Part shown: one piece after another, positions 42,800 to 52,223 of the stretch
How positions within the stretch are numbered: position 1 is the stretch's first letter
How the letters are laid out: each line of letters begins with the position of its first letter
Origin: JAUZOB01 sp963692465
GTDB lineage: Bacteria > Bacteroidota > Bacteroidia > Bacteroidales > Prolixibacteraceae
Direction: 5' to 3'
Length of the DNA stretch: 64,000 nt
Assembly: GCA_963692465.1 (NCBI GenBank)
Contig: OY829943.1
Coordinates: forward strand, 2,170,001 to 2,234,000
Notes under the pieces: model-generated
The model's database searches: none
Told to the model about the DNA's origin: nothing
The model's input: only the letters and a program-made list of their open reading frames with translations
Made by a program: the position numbers and the translations under genes

Positions 42800-43462
42800 T
42801 TACTCTTTTGCCAGGGTGATAATGTCTTTCCCTGTGATAACTTTCTTGGGATAGCTGAAAATTATTGCATTGATCATGGATAAGGCCAGTTCTTGCATGG
42901 TACAGAATCCTGCGGGATATAGAATTCGTCCCAAGGGGAACAGCCATGTAATGTATTTGTAAAAGTTGTGCGTTTTCAATAGTCCTGGTGTGGGTTTAAT
43001 AAATCCGGGGCGAAAAGCGAATACTTGTTTGAAGGGTAGCTTCATTAAATCATTTTCAGTCTTTCCTTTTACTCTGGCCCATCCGATTTTACCTTTTTCG
43101 GTGCTGTCGGTGCCTTCTCCTGAAATATAACAGAAAGTCATTCGCGGATTTAAGACTGTTTCTGCAACATGCATGGTTAGGGTGTAGGTAGTTTTATAAT
43201 AATCCTCAGTGTTTACACCGACCGATGAGATACCCAGGCAGAAAAAGCAGGCATCATAACCGGATAGTTGATCTTTGATGGATGCAAGGTCAAAGAAGTC
43301 GGGGTGGATGATTTCTTTTAGTTTCGGATTGGAAATGCCACATGATTTCCGATTGATTACCATAATCGACTCAATGTTCGGATTCATTAAACATTCGTGG
43401 AGGACTCCTTCTCCAACCATCCCGGTTGTTCCGGTAATGATAACGTTTATTTTATTCTTCAT
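42800..43462 (-). CDS. NAD(P)-binding Rossmann protein (epimerase-like)
   Basis: A 220-residue short-chain-dehydrogenase/epimerase-like protein with the nucleotide loop TGTTGMVGEGVL at the N-terminus. It resembles the HTATIP2/YbjT-like group of atypical SDR proteins. It carries YISGEGTDSTEKGKIGWARVKGKTE, where the Tyr-x3-Lys pair is not obvious. The frame is open to 43531 but ATG 43462 starts directly before the Rossmann strand KNKINVIITG. A TACCTTTG box lies at 43536-43543. The substrate is unknown. Confidence 0.82.
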   Translation of the reverse strand: MKNKINVIITGTTGMVGEGVLHECLMNPNIESIMVINRKSCGISNPKLKEIIHPDFFDLASIKDQLSGYDACFFCLGISSVGVNTEDYYKTTYTLTMHVAETVLNPRMTFCYISGEGTDSTEKGKIGWARVKGKTENDLMKLPFKQVFAFRPGFIKPTPGLLKTHNFYKYITWLFPLGRILYPAGFCTMQELALSMINAIIFSYPKKVITGKDIITLAKE

Positions 43463-43794
43463 ATTCGGTCGTTTTCTGAGGTTATTAACTGTACTTGCTT
43501 TGAAATTTTGTTCCAATTTTAAATTGGTCAATATTCAAAGGTAAACAAAGATTCCCAATCAGTAGAAATGATTGTTTGATGTGTGTTTTATGAAAGAGAA
43601 TTAGTAAAAGTTGTAATATTGTAAATTGTTTGATTTTTATGATCGGAAGAATAATATTTTGTTTTTTTGAGGCATTTCATTTGTGATTCAAGTAAGTGTA
43701 ATAAGAGTTTAGATTGTATTAATGTAAATTTAAAACATAGAATAAAGATAAATTGCTAATTTTCGAGGAATATTCATCTAAAATAAATTAAGGA
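43463..43794. other. AT-rich divergent intergenic region
   Basis: No gene is supported. A TACCTTTG box on the minus strand (43536-43543), with TTTC 21 bases before it, could drive the epimerase-like gene. A TAATTTTC at 43757-43764 is the nearest -7-like element for pafA. I see nothing else. Confidence 0.5.
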
Positions 43795-45447
43795 ATGAAG
43801 GCAAAAAATATTGTAGTATGTGTACTGTTGCTGTTATTCTCAATGGGGTCTGTTTCTGCACAGAAAAGACAAAATCAGACTGCTATTCTGGAACGACCGA
43901 AGTTAGTGGTCGGGATTGTTATTGACCAGATGCGGTGGGATTATCTCTATCGCTATTATAACAAATATGAGGATGGCGGATTCAAACGTCTTTTGAATGA
44001 TGGCTTTTCTTGTGAGAACACCTTGTTGAATTATATTCCTTCGGTAACAGCGATTGGACATACGAGTATTTTTACGGGCTCAGTTCCTTCGATTCATGGG
44101 ATTGCCGGAAATTCATGGATTGATACTCAAACGGGAAAATCGGTTTACTGTGTTTCTGATCCTACGGTAAAGACTATTGGGGCTTCAGGACGGGCAGGAG
44201 AGATGTCTCCCCGGAATTTGCGGGCAACGACGATTACAGATGAGTTGCGATTAGCTACTAATTTTGAATCGAAAGTGGTGGGTGTTTCACTGAAAGACCG
44301 GGCTTCCATCCTTCCGGCAGGGCATAATCCGACCGCAGCGTTCTGGATTGATAATCCGTCGGGTAATTTTATTACGAGTTCATATTATATGCCGGAACTT
44401 CCGGAATGGGTTAACACATTTAATGAGAAAAAATTAATTCGGCAGTTTGTCGATGAAGGCTGGAATACCTTGCAGCCTATAGGCCAATATACAGAGAGTA
44501 CAGCTGATGATGTTTCCTGGGAAGGAATTTTGAAAGGGGCCGAAAGTCCTGTTTTTCCTTACGATTTGAAGAAGGCTTATGAACAGGATCATAGCTCGTT
44601 TGAACAGACTCCTTTTGGCAATACCTTGACCTTACGTTTTGCCGAGGCTGCTGTAAACGGATATGGACTGGGACAGGAAAAAACAACTGACTTCCTTACG
44701 ATTAATTGTGCTTCTACGGATTATGTCGGTCATTTGGTCGGCCCGAATGCCATTGAACAGGAAGACGTCTTTTTACGATTGGATCGTGATTTGGCTAAAT
44801 TCTTTTCTTTCCTTGACAAGAAAATAGGGAAAGGGAACTACCTCGTTTTTTTGACAGCTGATCATGGTGCTGCTCAGGCAGAAGGTTTTATGGAGGCAAA
44901 TAAAATGCCTACCGGCTTCTTGGATGGAAAAGTAGAAAAAAGCTTGGAAGCTAATTTGGATCAGCAGTTCGGAACAGATCATCTGGTATGGGGTATTAGC
45001 TCTTCTCAGGTTTTCTTTAACGAGGGGAAAATTGACAGTTTGCGCCTTGATAGGGAAAAGATAAAAGTAGCTACCGTTGACTTTCTGCAGAAACAGACGG
45101 GCGTTCTTTATGCTGTAGATCAGGATAAGATTTCGCTGGCATCAATTCCACAACCTATTCGGGAAATGATGATTAATGGATATAATCATCAGCGCAGTGG
45201 TTCGGTTGTAATGGTTCCTCAGGCAGGATGGCTCCCGTCTGATTGTAAGAAAGGGACTTCCCATAGTTTATGGAATCCTTATGATACGCATATTCCTTTG
45301 ATTTTTATGGGATGGAAGATTAAACACGGGGCTACGAATCGGGTCACTGATGTAACGGATATTTCGGCTACGGTTGCAGCTCTGCTTCATATTCAGATGC
45401 CTAGTGGCTGCATTGGAACTCCTATTACAGAAATAACAAATAAGTAA
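43795..45447 (+). CDS. pafA: PafA-type alkaline phosphatase
   Basis: A 550-residue secreted phosphomonoesterase of the alkaline phosphatase superfamily, releasing phosphate from organic esters in the periplasm. After the signal peptide (to GSVSAQ) come the metal ligand Asp44 (VIDQMRWDY), nucleophile Thr85 in PSVTAIGHTS, the TDYVGHLVGP segment and TADHGAA. A threonine nucleophile is typical of PafA rather than PhoA. A hairpin terminator follows about 150 bases later. In-frame codons continue after the stop (see the next entry). Confidence 0.92.
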   Translation: MKAKNIVVCVLLLLFSMGSVSAQKRQNQTAILERPKLVVGIVIDQMRWDYLYRYYNKYEDGGFKRLLNDGFSCENTLLNYIPSVTAIGHTSIFTGSVPSIHGIAGNSWIDTQTGKSVYCVSDPTVKTIGASGRAGEMSPRNLRATTITDELRLATNFESKVVGVSLKDRASILPAGHNPTAAFWIDNPSGNFITSSYYMPELPEWVNTFNEKKLIRQFVDEGWNTLQPIGQYTESTADDVSWEGILKGAESPVFPYDLKKAYEQDHSSFEQTPFGNTLTLRFAEAAVNGYGLGQEKTTDFLTINCASTDYVGHLVGPNAIEQEDVFLRLDRDLAKFFSFLDKKIGKGNYLVFLTADHGAAQAEGFMEANKMPTGFLDGKVEKSLEANLDQQFGTDHLVWGISSSQVFFNEGKIDSLRLDREKIKVATVDFLQKQTGVLYAVDQDKISLASIPQPIREMMINGYNHQRSGSVVMVPQAGWLPSDCKKGTSHSLWNPYDTHIPLIFMGWKIKHGATNRVTDVTDISATVAALLHIQMPSGCIGTPITEITNK

Positions 45448-45782
45448 ATCAGATTCTTAGCAGAAATCGTTTGTATAGAAAAAGAAGAAGACTTTACGGC
45501 AGCTAATATCAAAAGCAACAGCCTGAACTTCAGTCTCGGAAAATTGGGACAAAAAATACAGGATGGAGTGAAATTAAAAAGGCTTCGGATTAATCCACAA
45601 AACGATACGTATTGATTGAGTGATACGTATCGTTTTATTTATAAATTAAGGGATTCTTTTCGATAGTAATAAATCGATAGTTCAGTAAGTGAAAATTAAT
45701 CATAATAGAAGGCTGTATGTCTGTAACGATTTAATAATAACAAGCTGTTGCTAAAAAATGTATAACTATAAACAATAGAAGA
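45448..45782. other. Region after pafA with an in-frame coding-like tail
   Basis: Directly after the pafA TAA the same frame stays open for 55 codons to a TGA at 45613. The translation (for example EDFTAANIKSNSLNFSLGK) looks protein-like and may be the end of a lost gene. The remaining 140 bases after the terminator are AT-rich and presumably hold the promoter of the first glycosidase-like gene, but I see no consensus match. Confidence 0.4.
45599..45640 (+). terminator. Terminator downstream of pafA
   Basis: A perfect 14-bp stem AAAACGATACGTAT / ATACGTATCGTTTT with a 10-base loop, followed by ATTT. Confidence 0.85.
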
Positions 45783-47153
45783 ATGACATTGCAAAAATAT
45801 TATTTTTTACTCCTATTCTTTTTAGGTATTTCCCTCTGTGGAACGCAACTATATGCTAAAACATCTTTAAAATCTGCTATTGCAGTTTCAAATACTGCCA
45901 ATATAGGCACGATTAAAGCAATGCTCCAGTCCGAAGACCTTGAAAAGCTATATTCAAGATCATATTATAGTTTGTTAGATCGTATGCAGGGAGATGGGTT
46001 TTTGCCCGAGTCTCTGACCGGGGCATATCCAGGAATGTATCCAAGAACTACAGGAGCTTATGTGCTTTTACTCATCGAAACGGGCCGTTTAAAAGAGGCT
46101 GAGTTAACGATCAAGTGTGTACTTGATGCTCTGTCACAAAATAATATGGAACGTGTTTGTCATGTAATCAATAAAGATAATTCGAGATACACCACAAATA
46201 CAGATGATGCATTTCAAATTGATGGTCAAGCACATGTTATTTTGGCTTGGGCAAGACTAGCCATAAAAAGAGGCCACACGCAGTTTGAAGACAATACATG
46301 GGCTCAGGTAAGTGCACTAATGGCTCGTACTTGCGACAGAACTTTTTTTGACTGCGGATGGGGAGAACCGAAATTAGTAATGAACACAGCATTTGAACAC
46401 TCTAGAGATTCCCGGTATTGGGATTGTTGGGATTTGCTTACTCAGAGTTTTGTAGGTGCGGCCATGTCAGACATGATCAAGATAGCCCGAAGACGTAGTG
46501 AAACAGATTTAGCAAACAATTGGAAACAAAAAATTAGCCTTCTTGCAGGAGGTGTAAGAGACAAGTTGGTTGTAAATAGAGATGGCAAGCCAACATATAT
46601 TGAGATGCTTGTACCTAAAAATGGTAATGGAGGTATTCCATATCTGGGAGTTTCATGGGTTAATCTTTCACCAATAGCAGCTGGATGGGAAGGGGTGGAT
46701 CATCAAGTCATGAGAAATACAGTAGCATATATGGAGAACCATTTTTTACAAACAACAAATGGTATACGCTGGATGCCAACCGATATGTATTCAGATGGTA
46801 GTTTTACAAATAGTGTAATAGGGAAAGGTATTGGTTGGGAACTTGAATTTGCCAGATCTGAGAATAACTATACCCGAATGAAAGAGATTCTGCAACTGAT
46901 TCGATCTGCAAATATTAATAGCCATATCTATATGGAGTTTGCATGGTTAGATGGTACTGGTTATGCGTTTCAAACCAGACTATCAACTGGCGATATTCCA
47001 AAAATGAATAACTTACCCTGGAGATCTAGAGATGCTGGAAATGGAGAGCAGACTTCGTGGTTTTGCTGGGCAATGGCTCGTTTGCGTAAATCAGTTGGTT
47101 TATCCCCAGAACCGGCACGTATCAAGGAATCTGAAATTCATAGGACAGAATAA
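45783..47153 (+). CDS. Exported six-hairpin glycosidase-like protein, copy 1
   Basis: A 456-residue secreted protein with a signal peptide (FFLGISLCGTQLYA). The body shows the alternating helix pattern of an (alpha/alpha)6 barrel, with PGMYPRTTGAYVLLLIETGR, FQIDGQAHVILAWARLA and WEGVDHQVMRNTV resembling six-hairpin glycosidases such as GH15-like enzymes. Acidic residues in these segments could be catalytic, but the family and substrate cannot be assigned. It is a close paralogue of the next gene, with a 136-base gap. Codon use is more A-rich than in pafA. Confidence 0.7.
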   Translation: MTLQKYYFLLLFFLGISLCGTQLYAKTSLKSAIAVSNTANIGTIKAMLQSEDLEKLYSRSYYSLLDRMQGDGFLPESLTGAYPGMYPRTTGAYVLLLIETGRLKEAELTIKCVLDALSQNNMERVCHVINKDNSRYTTNTDDAFQIDGQAHVILAWARLAIKRGHTQFEDNTWAQVSALMARTCDRTFFDCGWGEPKLVMNTAFEHSRDSRYWDCWDLLTQSFVGAAMSDMIKIARRRSETDLANNWKQKISLLAGGVRDKLVVNRDGKPTYIEMLVPKNGNGGIPYLGVSWVNLSPIAAGWEGVDHQVMRNTVAYMENHFLQTTNGIRWMPTDMYSDGSFTNSVIGKGIGWELEFARSENNYTRMKEILQLIRSANINSHIYMEFAWLDGTGYAFQTRLSTGDIPKMNNLPWRSRDAGNGEQTSWFCWAMARLRKSVGLSPEPARIKESEIHRTE

Positions 47154-47289
47154 AATAGTTTCTGAGAACAGAAAAGAACAACAGTTAAAGTTACTGTTTG
47201 ATAGAGCTTTTTTTTAATGGAACGACATGAACCATTGGGAAAAGCATAAAAATATAACAAATTAATGCATGAACTTTAAATCATAAGAA

Positions 47290-48633
47290 ATGACATTAAA
47301 ATATTACCCGTTACTCCTCTGTCTTTTCGGAGCCTTTCTGTGTGGAATGCCTTTTCAGGGTCAAACATCATCGAAAGTAACAAGAGTTGCTTCTAATACC
47401 AGTGTTGATCAAGATTCGATTAAAGCAATGCTCCAGTCGGAATACTTCGAAAAATTATATTCAAAGACGTATTATTCTTTGTTAGACAGAATAGAAGATG
47501 ACGGATATTTACCGGAGTCTCTTACCGGAGCATATCCAGGAATGTTTCCAAGAACTGTTGGTGCCTATGTTCTTACACTTATAGAAACAGAACAATATGC
47601 TGTAGCTGAAAAGATTCTCAAATGCGTATTTAATGCATTGGCCCAAAATAAAATGGAACGCATTCCTCGTGTAATCGGCAAAGTTAATGGAAAATACACT
47701 ATAGCTGATGAGCGTCATCAAATTGATGCTCAGGCGCATGTGATCCTAGCATGGGCACGTCTTGCATTGAAACGTGGTCATACCCAGTTTGAAGATGATA
47801 CATGGGCGCAGGTAAGCGCAATCATGGCACGTACTTGTGATAGAACTTTTTTCCCGAGAGGAGGGTGGTCTGTTGAACCCGAGTTGGTGAGAAACGTAGC
47901 ATTTGAGCACTCTAAAGAAGGCAGATTCTGGAATGTCTGGGACTTGCTTACTCAGAGTTTTGTGGGTGCAGCAATGAAAGATATGGCAGTAATAGCAGAA
48001 AGGCATAATGCCACGAACCTGGCAAATGACTGGAACAATAAAGTAAGTGCATTATCTCAAGGAATTAAAGATAATATGGTTACAAATTACTGGGGGATAC
48101 AAACTTATGTTGAAATGTTTATGCCAAATGGAAACGGAGGCGATCCTTACAACGGATTAGGTTGGGTTACACTTTCACCAATAGCAGCAGGTTGGGAAGG
48201 TGTAGATCACCAAATACTGAAAAATACGGTTAAAGTGATGAATGAAAAGTTTCTAAAACGAAGCAATGGAGTTGTTTGGATGCCAACAGACGGATATCCT
48301 AATGGAACTTTTTCAAATGAAATTATTGGTAAAGGAATGGGCTGGGAAATTGATTTTGCCAGATCAGAAATGGATTATACCCGATTGTCAGAAATACTAC
48401 AACTACTTCAAACTGTCAATGCCGGTCATAGTATCTATATGGAAGGTGCCTGGCTGGAAGGAAATGGTATTGGTCTTTCCAAAGTGATTTCAGATCAGGA
48501 TCTTAGAACAATGAAAACATCGGTTTGGAAAGTGAAAGATGCCGGAAATGGAGAACAAACAGCGTGGTGGTGTTGGGCTATGGCTCGCTTGCGCAAATCA
48601 ATAGGGTTATCAGCTCAACCGGCACGCATATAG
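47290..48633 (+). CDS. Exported six-hairpin glycosidase-like protein, copy 2
   Basis: A 447-residue paralogue of the preceding gene, sharing long identical blocks such as PESLTGAYPG, FVGAAM, IAAGWEGVDHQ and KDAGNGEQTAWWCWAMARLR. A signal peptide is present (YPLLLCLFGAFLCGMPFQG). The likely barrel helices and acidic residues are kept, so both copies look functional. It ends shortly before a terminator and the tRNA-Ser gene. Tandem duplication followed by divergence is the simplest explanation. Confidence 0.7.
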   Translation: MTLKYYPLLLCLFGAFLCGMPFQGQTSSKVTRVASNTSVDQDSIKAMLQSEYFEKLYSKTYYSLLDRIEDDGYLPESLTGAYPGMFPRTVGAYVLTLIETEQYAVAEKILKCVFNALAQNKMERIPRVIGKVNGKYTIADERHQIDAQAHVILAWARLALKRGHTQFEDDTWAQVSAIMARTCDRTFFPRGGWSVEPELVRNVAFEHSKEGRFWNVWDLLTQSFVGAAMKDMAVIAERHNATNLANDWNNKVSALSQGIKDNMVTNYWGIQTYVEMFMPNGNGGDPYNGLGWVTLSPIAAGWEGVDHQILKNTVKVMNEKFLKRSNGVVWMPTDGYPNGTFSNEIIGKGMGWEIDFARSEMDYTRLSEILQLLQTVNAGHSIYMEGAWLEGNGIGLSKVISDQDLRTMKTSVWKVKDAGNGEQTAWWCWAMARLRKSIGLSAQPARI

Positions 48634-48783
48634 TCAACCTGCAAGAGGATTTTCTTATAAATTTTGGTGTCACGATGGGAGTTTACTTTGCTTATAAGGA
48701 AAAGAAAATCAAAGGAGAGTCAAATACAAGTCCCCGAAATAGTTCTTCAGTTGAAATTTTATATTTGTTTCAACTAAATAAAA

Positions 48784-48817
48784 AAGAAGGTTAGACATTA
48801 TAGTCTAACCTTCTTTA
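48784..48817. terminator. Bidirectional terminator between the glycosidase-like gene and tRNA-Ser
   Basis: A 14-bp stem AAAGAAGGTTAGAC / GTCTAACCTTCTTT with a 6-base loop lies between the plus-strand gene and the minus-strand tRNA. Confidence 0.85.
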
Positions 48818-48822
48818 ATTTG

Positions 48823-48910
48823 CGGAGAGATAGGGATTCGAACCCTAGATACCCTTTAGGGGTATACACGCTTTCCAGGCGTGCCTCTTAAACCACTCGA
48901 GCATCTCTCC
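48823..48910 (-). tRNA. tRNA-Ser (anticodon GGA)
   Basis: An 88-base tRNA on the minus strand. The acceptor stem GGAGAGA (48904-48910) pairs with TCTCTCC (48824-48830). The D-arm, the anticodon loop CTGGAAA with anticodon GGA, a long variable arm (TACCCCTAAAGGGTA) and the T-loop GGTTCGAATCC are all visible. The long variable arm and GGA anticodon give serine. CCA is not encoded. The gene lies between convergent protein genes. Confidence 0.97.
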
Positions 48911-48934
48911 TGATTTATATTGGATTTCGAAGTG

Positions 48935-48965
48935 CGAAAGTATGAATTTTTTCACGAAACACAAA
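48935..48965 (-). promoter_or_regulatory. Promoter of tRNA-Ser
   Basis: On the minus strand TTTG (48962-48965), exactly 19 bases, then TACTTTCG (48935-48942), one base off the -7 consensus. The start would be near 48928, about 18 bases before the mature 5' end. Confidence 0.6.
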
Positions 48966-48968
48966 CAG

Positions 48969-50000
48969 CTATTGACTTATTTCACCACTGAGGTTGTTGA
49001 TGAGGTGCATAATAACCTCATCATGGCTGAGTTTCTGTCCCAATAGAAACATCATTTTGGTGATGGCTGCTTCGGTTGTCAGATCATAACCGCTTACGAC
49101 ACCGGCTTTCAACAATTCGGTGCTGGTTTCGTATTGTCCCATCTGGACTCTTCCACCCTGGCATTGTGTGACATTCAAGATGATGATTCCTTGCCTGATC
49201 GCTTTCTTGATGGATTTGATGAGCCATGCTGAGGTTGGTACATTTCCCGAGCCGAATGATTCGAGAACGACTCCTTTTAATCCGGGAGTTGAAAAGATGG
49301 AATTAACAACCTGACTGCTGATGCCTGGGAACATCTTTAAGATGACCACGTTGTCATCAAAGGTGGTGTAAACTTTCAGAAGTCCTTTATTCTTGGGGTA
49401 GTTAATCAGTTCCGTATTATAAATGATATCGACGCCAGCGCGGGCAAGTGGAGGGTAATTGACGGATGCAAAGGCGCTGAACTGTTCAGAGTCTCTTTTG
49501 CTGGTCCGGTTGCCACGAAAAAGTTTATTGTCAAAATAGAGACAGACCTCGGGAACAATGGCCCGGTCATTTTCTTTAGCGGCGGCTATTTCTACTGCGG
49601 TTAGAAAATTCTCTTTCCCGTCGGTACGGGTCATTCCAATCGGTAGTTGTGATCCGGTGAGAATAACGGGCTTGTCCAGATTCTCAAACATGTAACTTAG
49701 GGCAGAGGCTGTATATGACATGGTGTCTGTGCCGTGCAGAATAACAAATCCATCGTATTTGTTGTAATTGCGCTGAATAGTCTTTGCTATTTTGACCCAT
49801 ACAGTCGGCGACATATTGGAGGAATCCATTGGCGGTTTAAACGTGATGGTATTGATTGAATAACCGAACTTGTTTAATTCCGGGACTTCTTCAACTATTT
49901 TATCAAATTGCATTGGGGCAAGCGTACCGGTATCGACTTTTTGAACCATTCCTATGGTTCCACCGGTATAGATTATCAAAATTGATGGAATGTTGTTCAC
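48969..50000 (-). CDS. ansA: Type I L-asparaginase
   Basis: A 343-residue cytoplasmic-type asparaginase that hydrolyses asparagine to aspartate and ammonia. The two catalytic threonines lie in IYTGGTIGM and LHGTDTMSYTASAL; the lysine region is further on. There is no signal peptide. It starts with GTG at 50000; a TACTTTTG box (50020-50027, minus strand) lies 20 bases upstream, so it may have its own promoter although tatD precedes it by only 35 bases. Confidence 0.93.
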   Translation of the reverse strand: MNNIPSILIIYTGGTIGMVQKVDTGTLAPMQFDKIVEEVPELNKFGYSINTITFKPPMDSSNMSPTVWVKIAKTIQRNYNKYDGFVILHGTDTMSYTASALSYMFENLDKPVILTGSQLPIGMTRTDGKENFLTAVEIAAAKENDRAIVPEVCLYFDNKLFRGNRTSKRDSEQFSAFASVNYPPLARAGVDIIYNTELINYPKNKGLLKVYTTFDDNVVILKMFPGISSQVVNSIFSTPGLKGVVLESFGSGNVPTSAWLIKSIKKAIRQGIIILNVTQCQGGRVQMGQYETSTELLKAGVVSGYDLTTEAAITKMMFLLGQKLSHDEVIMHLINNLSGEISQ

Positions 50001-50035
50001 TGTCTGTTGTTTATTGTTACAAAAGTAGGACTTTT

Positions 50036-50806
50036 TTATTGATCGATGGCGAAAACCCTTAAGGCATTATTGGTTGTGATTGCAGCAATGTCAGATAACG
50101 GGCGATGATAGATGTCTGACAGCTTCTTTGCGACAAATCGGACATAGGAAGGTTCGTTCCTTTTTCCTCTGTGAGGAACGGGGGTGAGATAGGGCGAATC
50201 GGTTTCGATGACAATATTTTCAAGTGGAACTTCGTTAAGTGTTTCGGTTAGTCCTGAGTTTTTAAAAGTGACAATTCCGTTAATGCCGAGTTTAAAGCCA
50301 AGCTGAATAATCTGATGAGCTTCCTGGCTGGTTCCGGTAAAACTGTGAAAGATTCCGAAAAGAACATCTCCTGCTTCTTTCTCCAAAACTTCCAGAACTT
50401 CCGGGTAGGAGTTGCGTGAATGAATAACAATGGGAAGTTTGAGTGCCTTCGCCAACTTTACCTGATGGTGAAAAACTTCGATTTGTTCTTTTTTTCTGCT
50501 CTGATCCCAGTAAAGATCGATTCCGATTTCTCCGATCCCATAATATTTTCGTTGGGAAAATTGTTGTTCGATATAATCGAGCTCTTGCTTATAATTTTCA
50601 TCAACAGAAGTAGGATGGAGGCCCATGAGTGGAAAACATCGGTCGGGATGCGTATCACAAAAAGACAGCATGGGGTCGATAGTTGATCGGTCTATGTTAG
50701 GGAAAATGATTTTTTGTATGTCGGCATCAATGGCTCGCAGAAGGGTTTCTTCCCGATCCTGTGCAAACTCTTCAAGGTAAATGTGGCAGTGGGTGTCGAT
50801 GAGCAT
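50036..50806 (-). CDS. tatD: TatD-family metal-dependent hydrolase
   Basis: A 256-residue TIM-barrel hydrolase, in other bacteria a metal-dependent DNase. Metal ligands appear in DTHCHIYL, GEIGIDLYW, VIHSRNSYPE, HSFTG and ETDSPYL. The frame is open to 50923 through the gdhA terminator; ATG 50806 gives the standard start MLIDTHCHIY. It lies between gdhA and ansA on the same strand. Confidence 0.93.
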   Translation of the reverse strand: MLIDTHCHIYLEEFAQDREETLLRAIDADIQKIIFPNIDRSTIDPMLSFCDTHPDRCFPLMGLHPTSVDENYKQELDYIEQQFSQRKYYGIGEIGIDLYWDQSRKKEQIEVFHHQVKLAKALKLPIVIHSRNSYPEVLEVLEKEAGDVLFGIFHSFTGTSQEAHQIIQLGFKLGINGIVTFKNSGLTETLNEVPLENIVIETDSPYLTPVPHRGKRNEPSYVRFVAKKLSDIYHRPLSDIAAITTNNALRVFAIDQ

Positions 50807-50826
50807 TTTTGTGCTAAAATTAAAAC

Positions 50827-50857
50827 ATAATAGCCGGAATGTGCTCCCGGCTATTAT
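50827..50857 (-). terminator. Terminator of gdhA
   Basis: A perfect 11-bp stem ATAATAGCCGG / CCGGCTATTAT with a 9-base loop, followed on the minus strand by GTTTTAATTTT. It lies 31 bases after gdhA. Confidence 0.8.
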
Positions 50858-50888
50858 TAAATCTTGTTGTTGTTGTACGCAGACGGGG

Positions 50889-52223
50889 TCAGACGATTCC
50901 CTGAGCAAGCATTGCTTCGGCAACCTTCACGAATCCGCCTACATTTGCTCCTTTAATATAATTAACTTTCCCATTTACCTGCCCGTATTTGACACAGGTA
51001 TCATGGATGTCCTTCATGATTATTTTGAGTCGTGCGTCTACTTCACTGCGACTCCAGTTGTAACGCATGCTATTTTGTGACATTTCAAGTCCTGATACGG
51101 CTACTCCACCTGCATTGACTGCTTTCCCCGGTGCGAAATGAATTTTGTCGGTGAGAAGGTAGGCTGCTTCGGTAGTGCATCCCATGTTGGATACTTCAGC
51201 AGTAAGGAAACATCCGTTTTGAATGAGCATACGTGCATCTTCTTCGTTAAGTTCATTTTGAGTGGCACAAGGCATGGCAATATCAACTTTTACTTCCCAT
51301 GGGCGACGCCCCGGAACGAACTGACATTTGAATTCCTCAGCATAAGGTGCAACAACGTCATTATTGGTTGCGCGTAGCTCAAGAAGATAGTCGATCTTTT
51401 CTCCTGATATTCCGTCCGGGTCGTAGATGTAACCGTCAGGACCGGAGATTGTGAGGACCTTTCCTCCTAATTCGTTGATCTTACTGATTGCTCCCCAGGC
51501 TACATTCCCAAAACCGGAAACAGCAAAGGTATGTCCGGCAATGTCTTTGCCCATGTCGTTGAGCATGTGCTGAACAAAGTAGGTGGCTCCGAATCCGGTT
51601 GCTTCAGGACGAATAAGACTTCCTCCCCATTCGATACCTTTACCGGTAAGAACTCCTGTAAATTCATTCCGTAATCGTTTGTATTGTCCGAACAGGTAGC
51701 CTATTTCCCGTCCGCCGACACCGATATCTCCTGCCGGAACATCGGTATTCGGACCGATGTGACGGAATAGTTCAGTCATGAAGGATTGACAGAAATGCAT
51801 AATCTCATTGTCTGATTTTCCTTTGGGACTGAAATCAGAACCGCCTTTTCCTCCTCCCATCGGGAGAGTTGTCAAACTGTTTTTAAAAGTTTGTTCAAAA
51901 CCAAGGAACTTAAGAATACTTAGATTTACGCTGGGGTGGAACCTCAGACCTCCTTTATAGGGACCAATCGCACTATTGAATTCTATTCGGTAACCTCTGT
52001 TGATTTCAACTTCCCCATGATCGTTAACCCATGGTACGCGGAACATAATAGTCCGTTCGGGTTCTACCATCCGCTCAAGAATCTTTGCTCTCTTGTATGC
52101 TGGATTTGCATCATAAATATCCCAGATTGATTCGACAACTTCCTGGACTGCCTGATGAAATTCTTTTTCACCAGGGGTTTTGGCCTTAAGGACCTCCATG
52201 AATGAATTGATGTCTGCTTTCAT
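50889..52223 (-). CDS. gdhA: NADP-type glutamate dehydrogenase
   Basis: A 444-residue hexameric glutamate dehydrogenase that assimilates ammonia into glutamate. Visible are the substrate site GPYKGGLRFHPSVN, the lysine motif LPMGGGKGGSDF, PAGDIGVGGREIGY and the nucleotide-binding loop VSGFGNVAWGA. The frame is open to 52256, but ATG 52223 gives the usual start and a TAACTTTG box (52254-52261) covers the extra region. The NADP preference is inferred from length and family. Confidence 0.95.
   Translation of the reverse strand: MKADINSFMEVLKAKTPGEKEFHQAVQEVVESIWDIYDANPAYKRAKILERMVEPERTIMFRVPWVNDHGEVEINRGYRIEFNSAIGPYKGGLRFHPSVNLSILKFLGFEQTFKNSLTTLPMGGGKGGSDFSPKGKSDNEIMHFCQSFMTELFRHIGPNTDVPAGDIGVGGREIGYLFGQYKRLRNEFTGVLTGKGIEWGGSLIRPEATGFGATYFVQHMLNDMGKDIAGHTFAVSGFGNVAWGAISKINELGGKVLTISGPDGYIYDPDGISGEKIDYLLELRATNNDVVAPYAEEFKCQFVPGRRPWEVKVDIAMPCATQNELNEEDARMLIQNGCFLTAEVSNMGCTTEAAYLLTDKIHFAPGKAVNAGGVAVSGLEMSQNSMRYNWSRSEVDARLKIIMKDIHDTCVKYGQVNGKVNYIKGANVGGFVKVAEAMLAQGIV

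Noticed and set aside
42711..42947. 78-codon minus-strand frame overlapping the epimerase-like gene
   Set aside because: Overlaps the better-supported gene in another frame and has no recognisable features.
48525..48794. 89-codon frame overlapping the end of the second glycosidase-like gene
   Set aside because: Mostly a shadow of the real frame; it runs into the terminator and has no family character.
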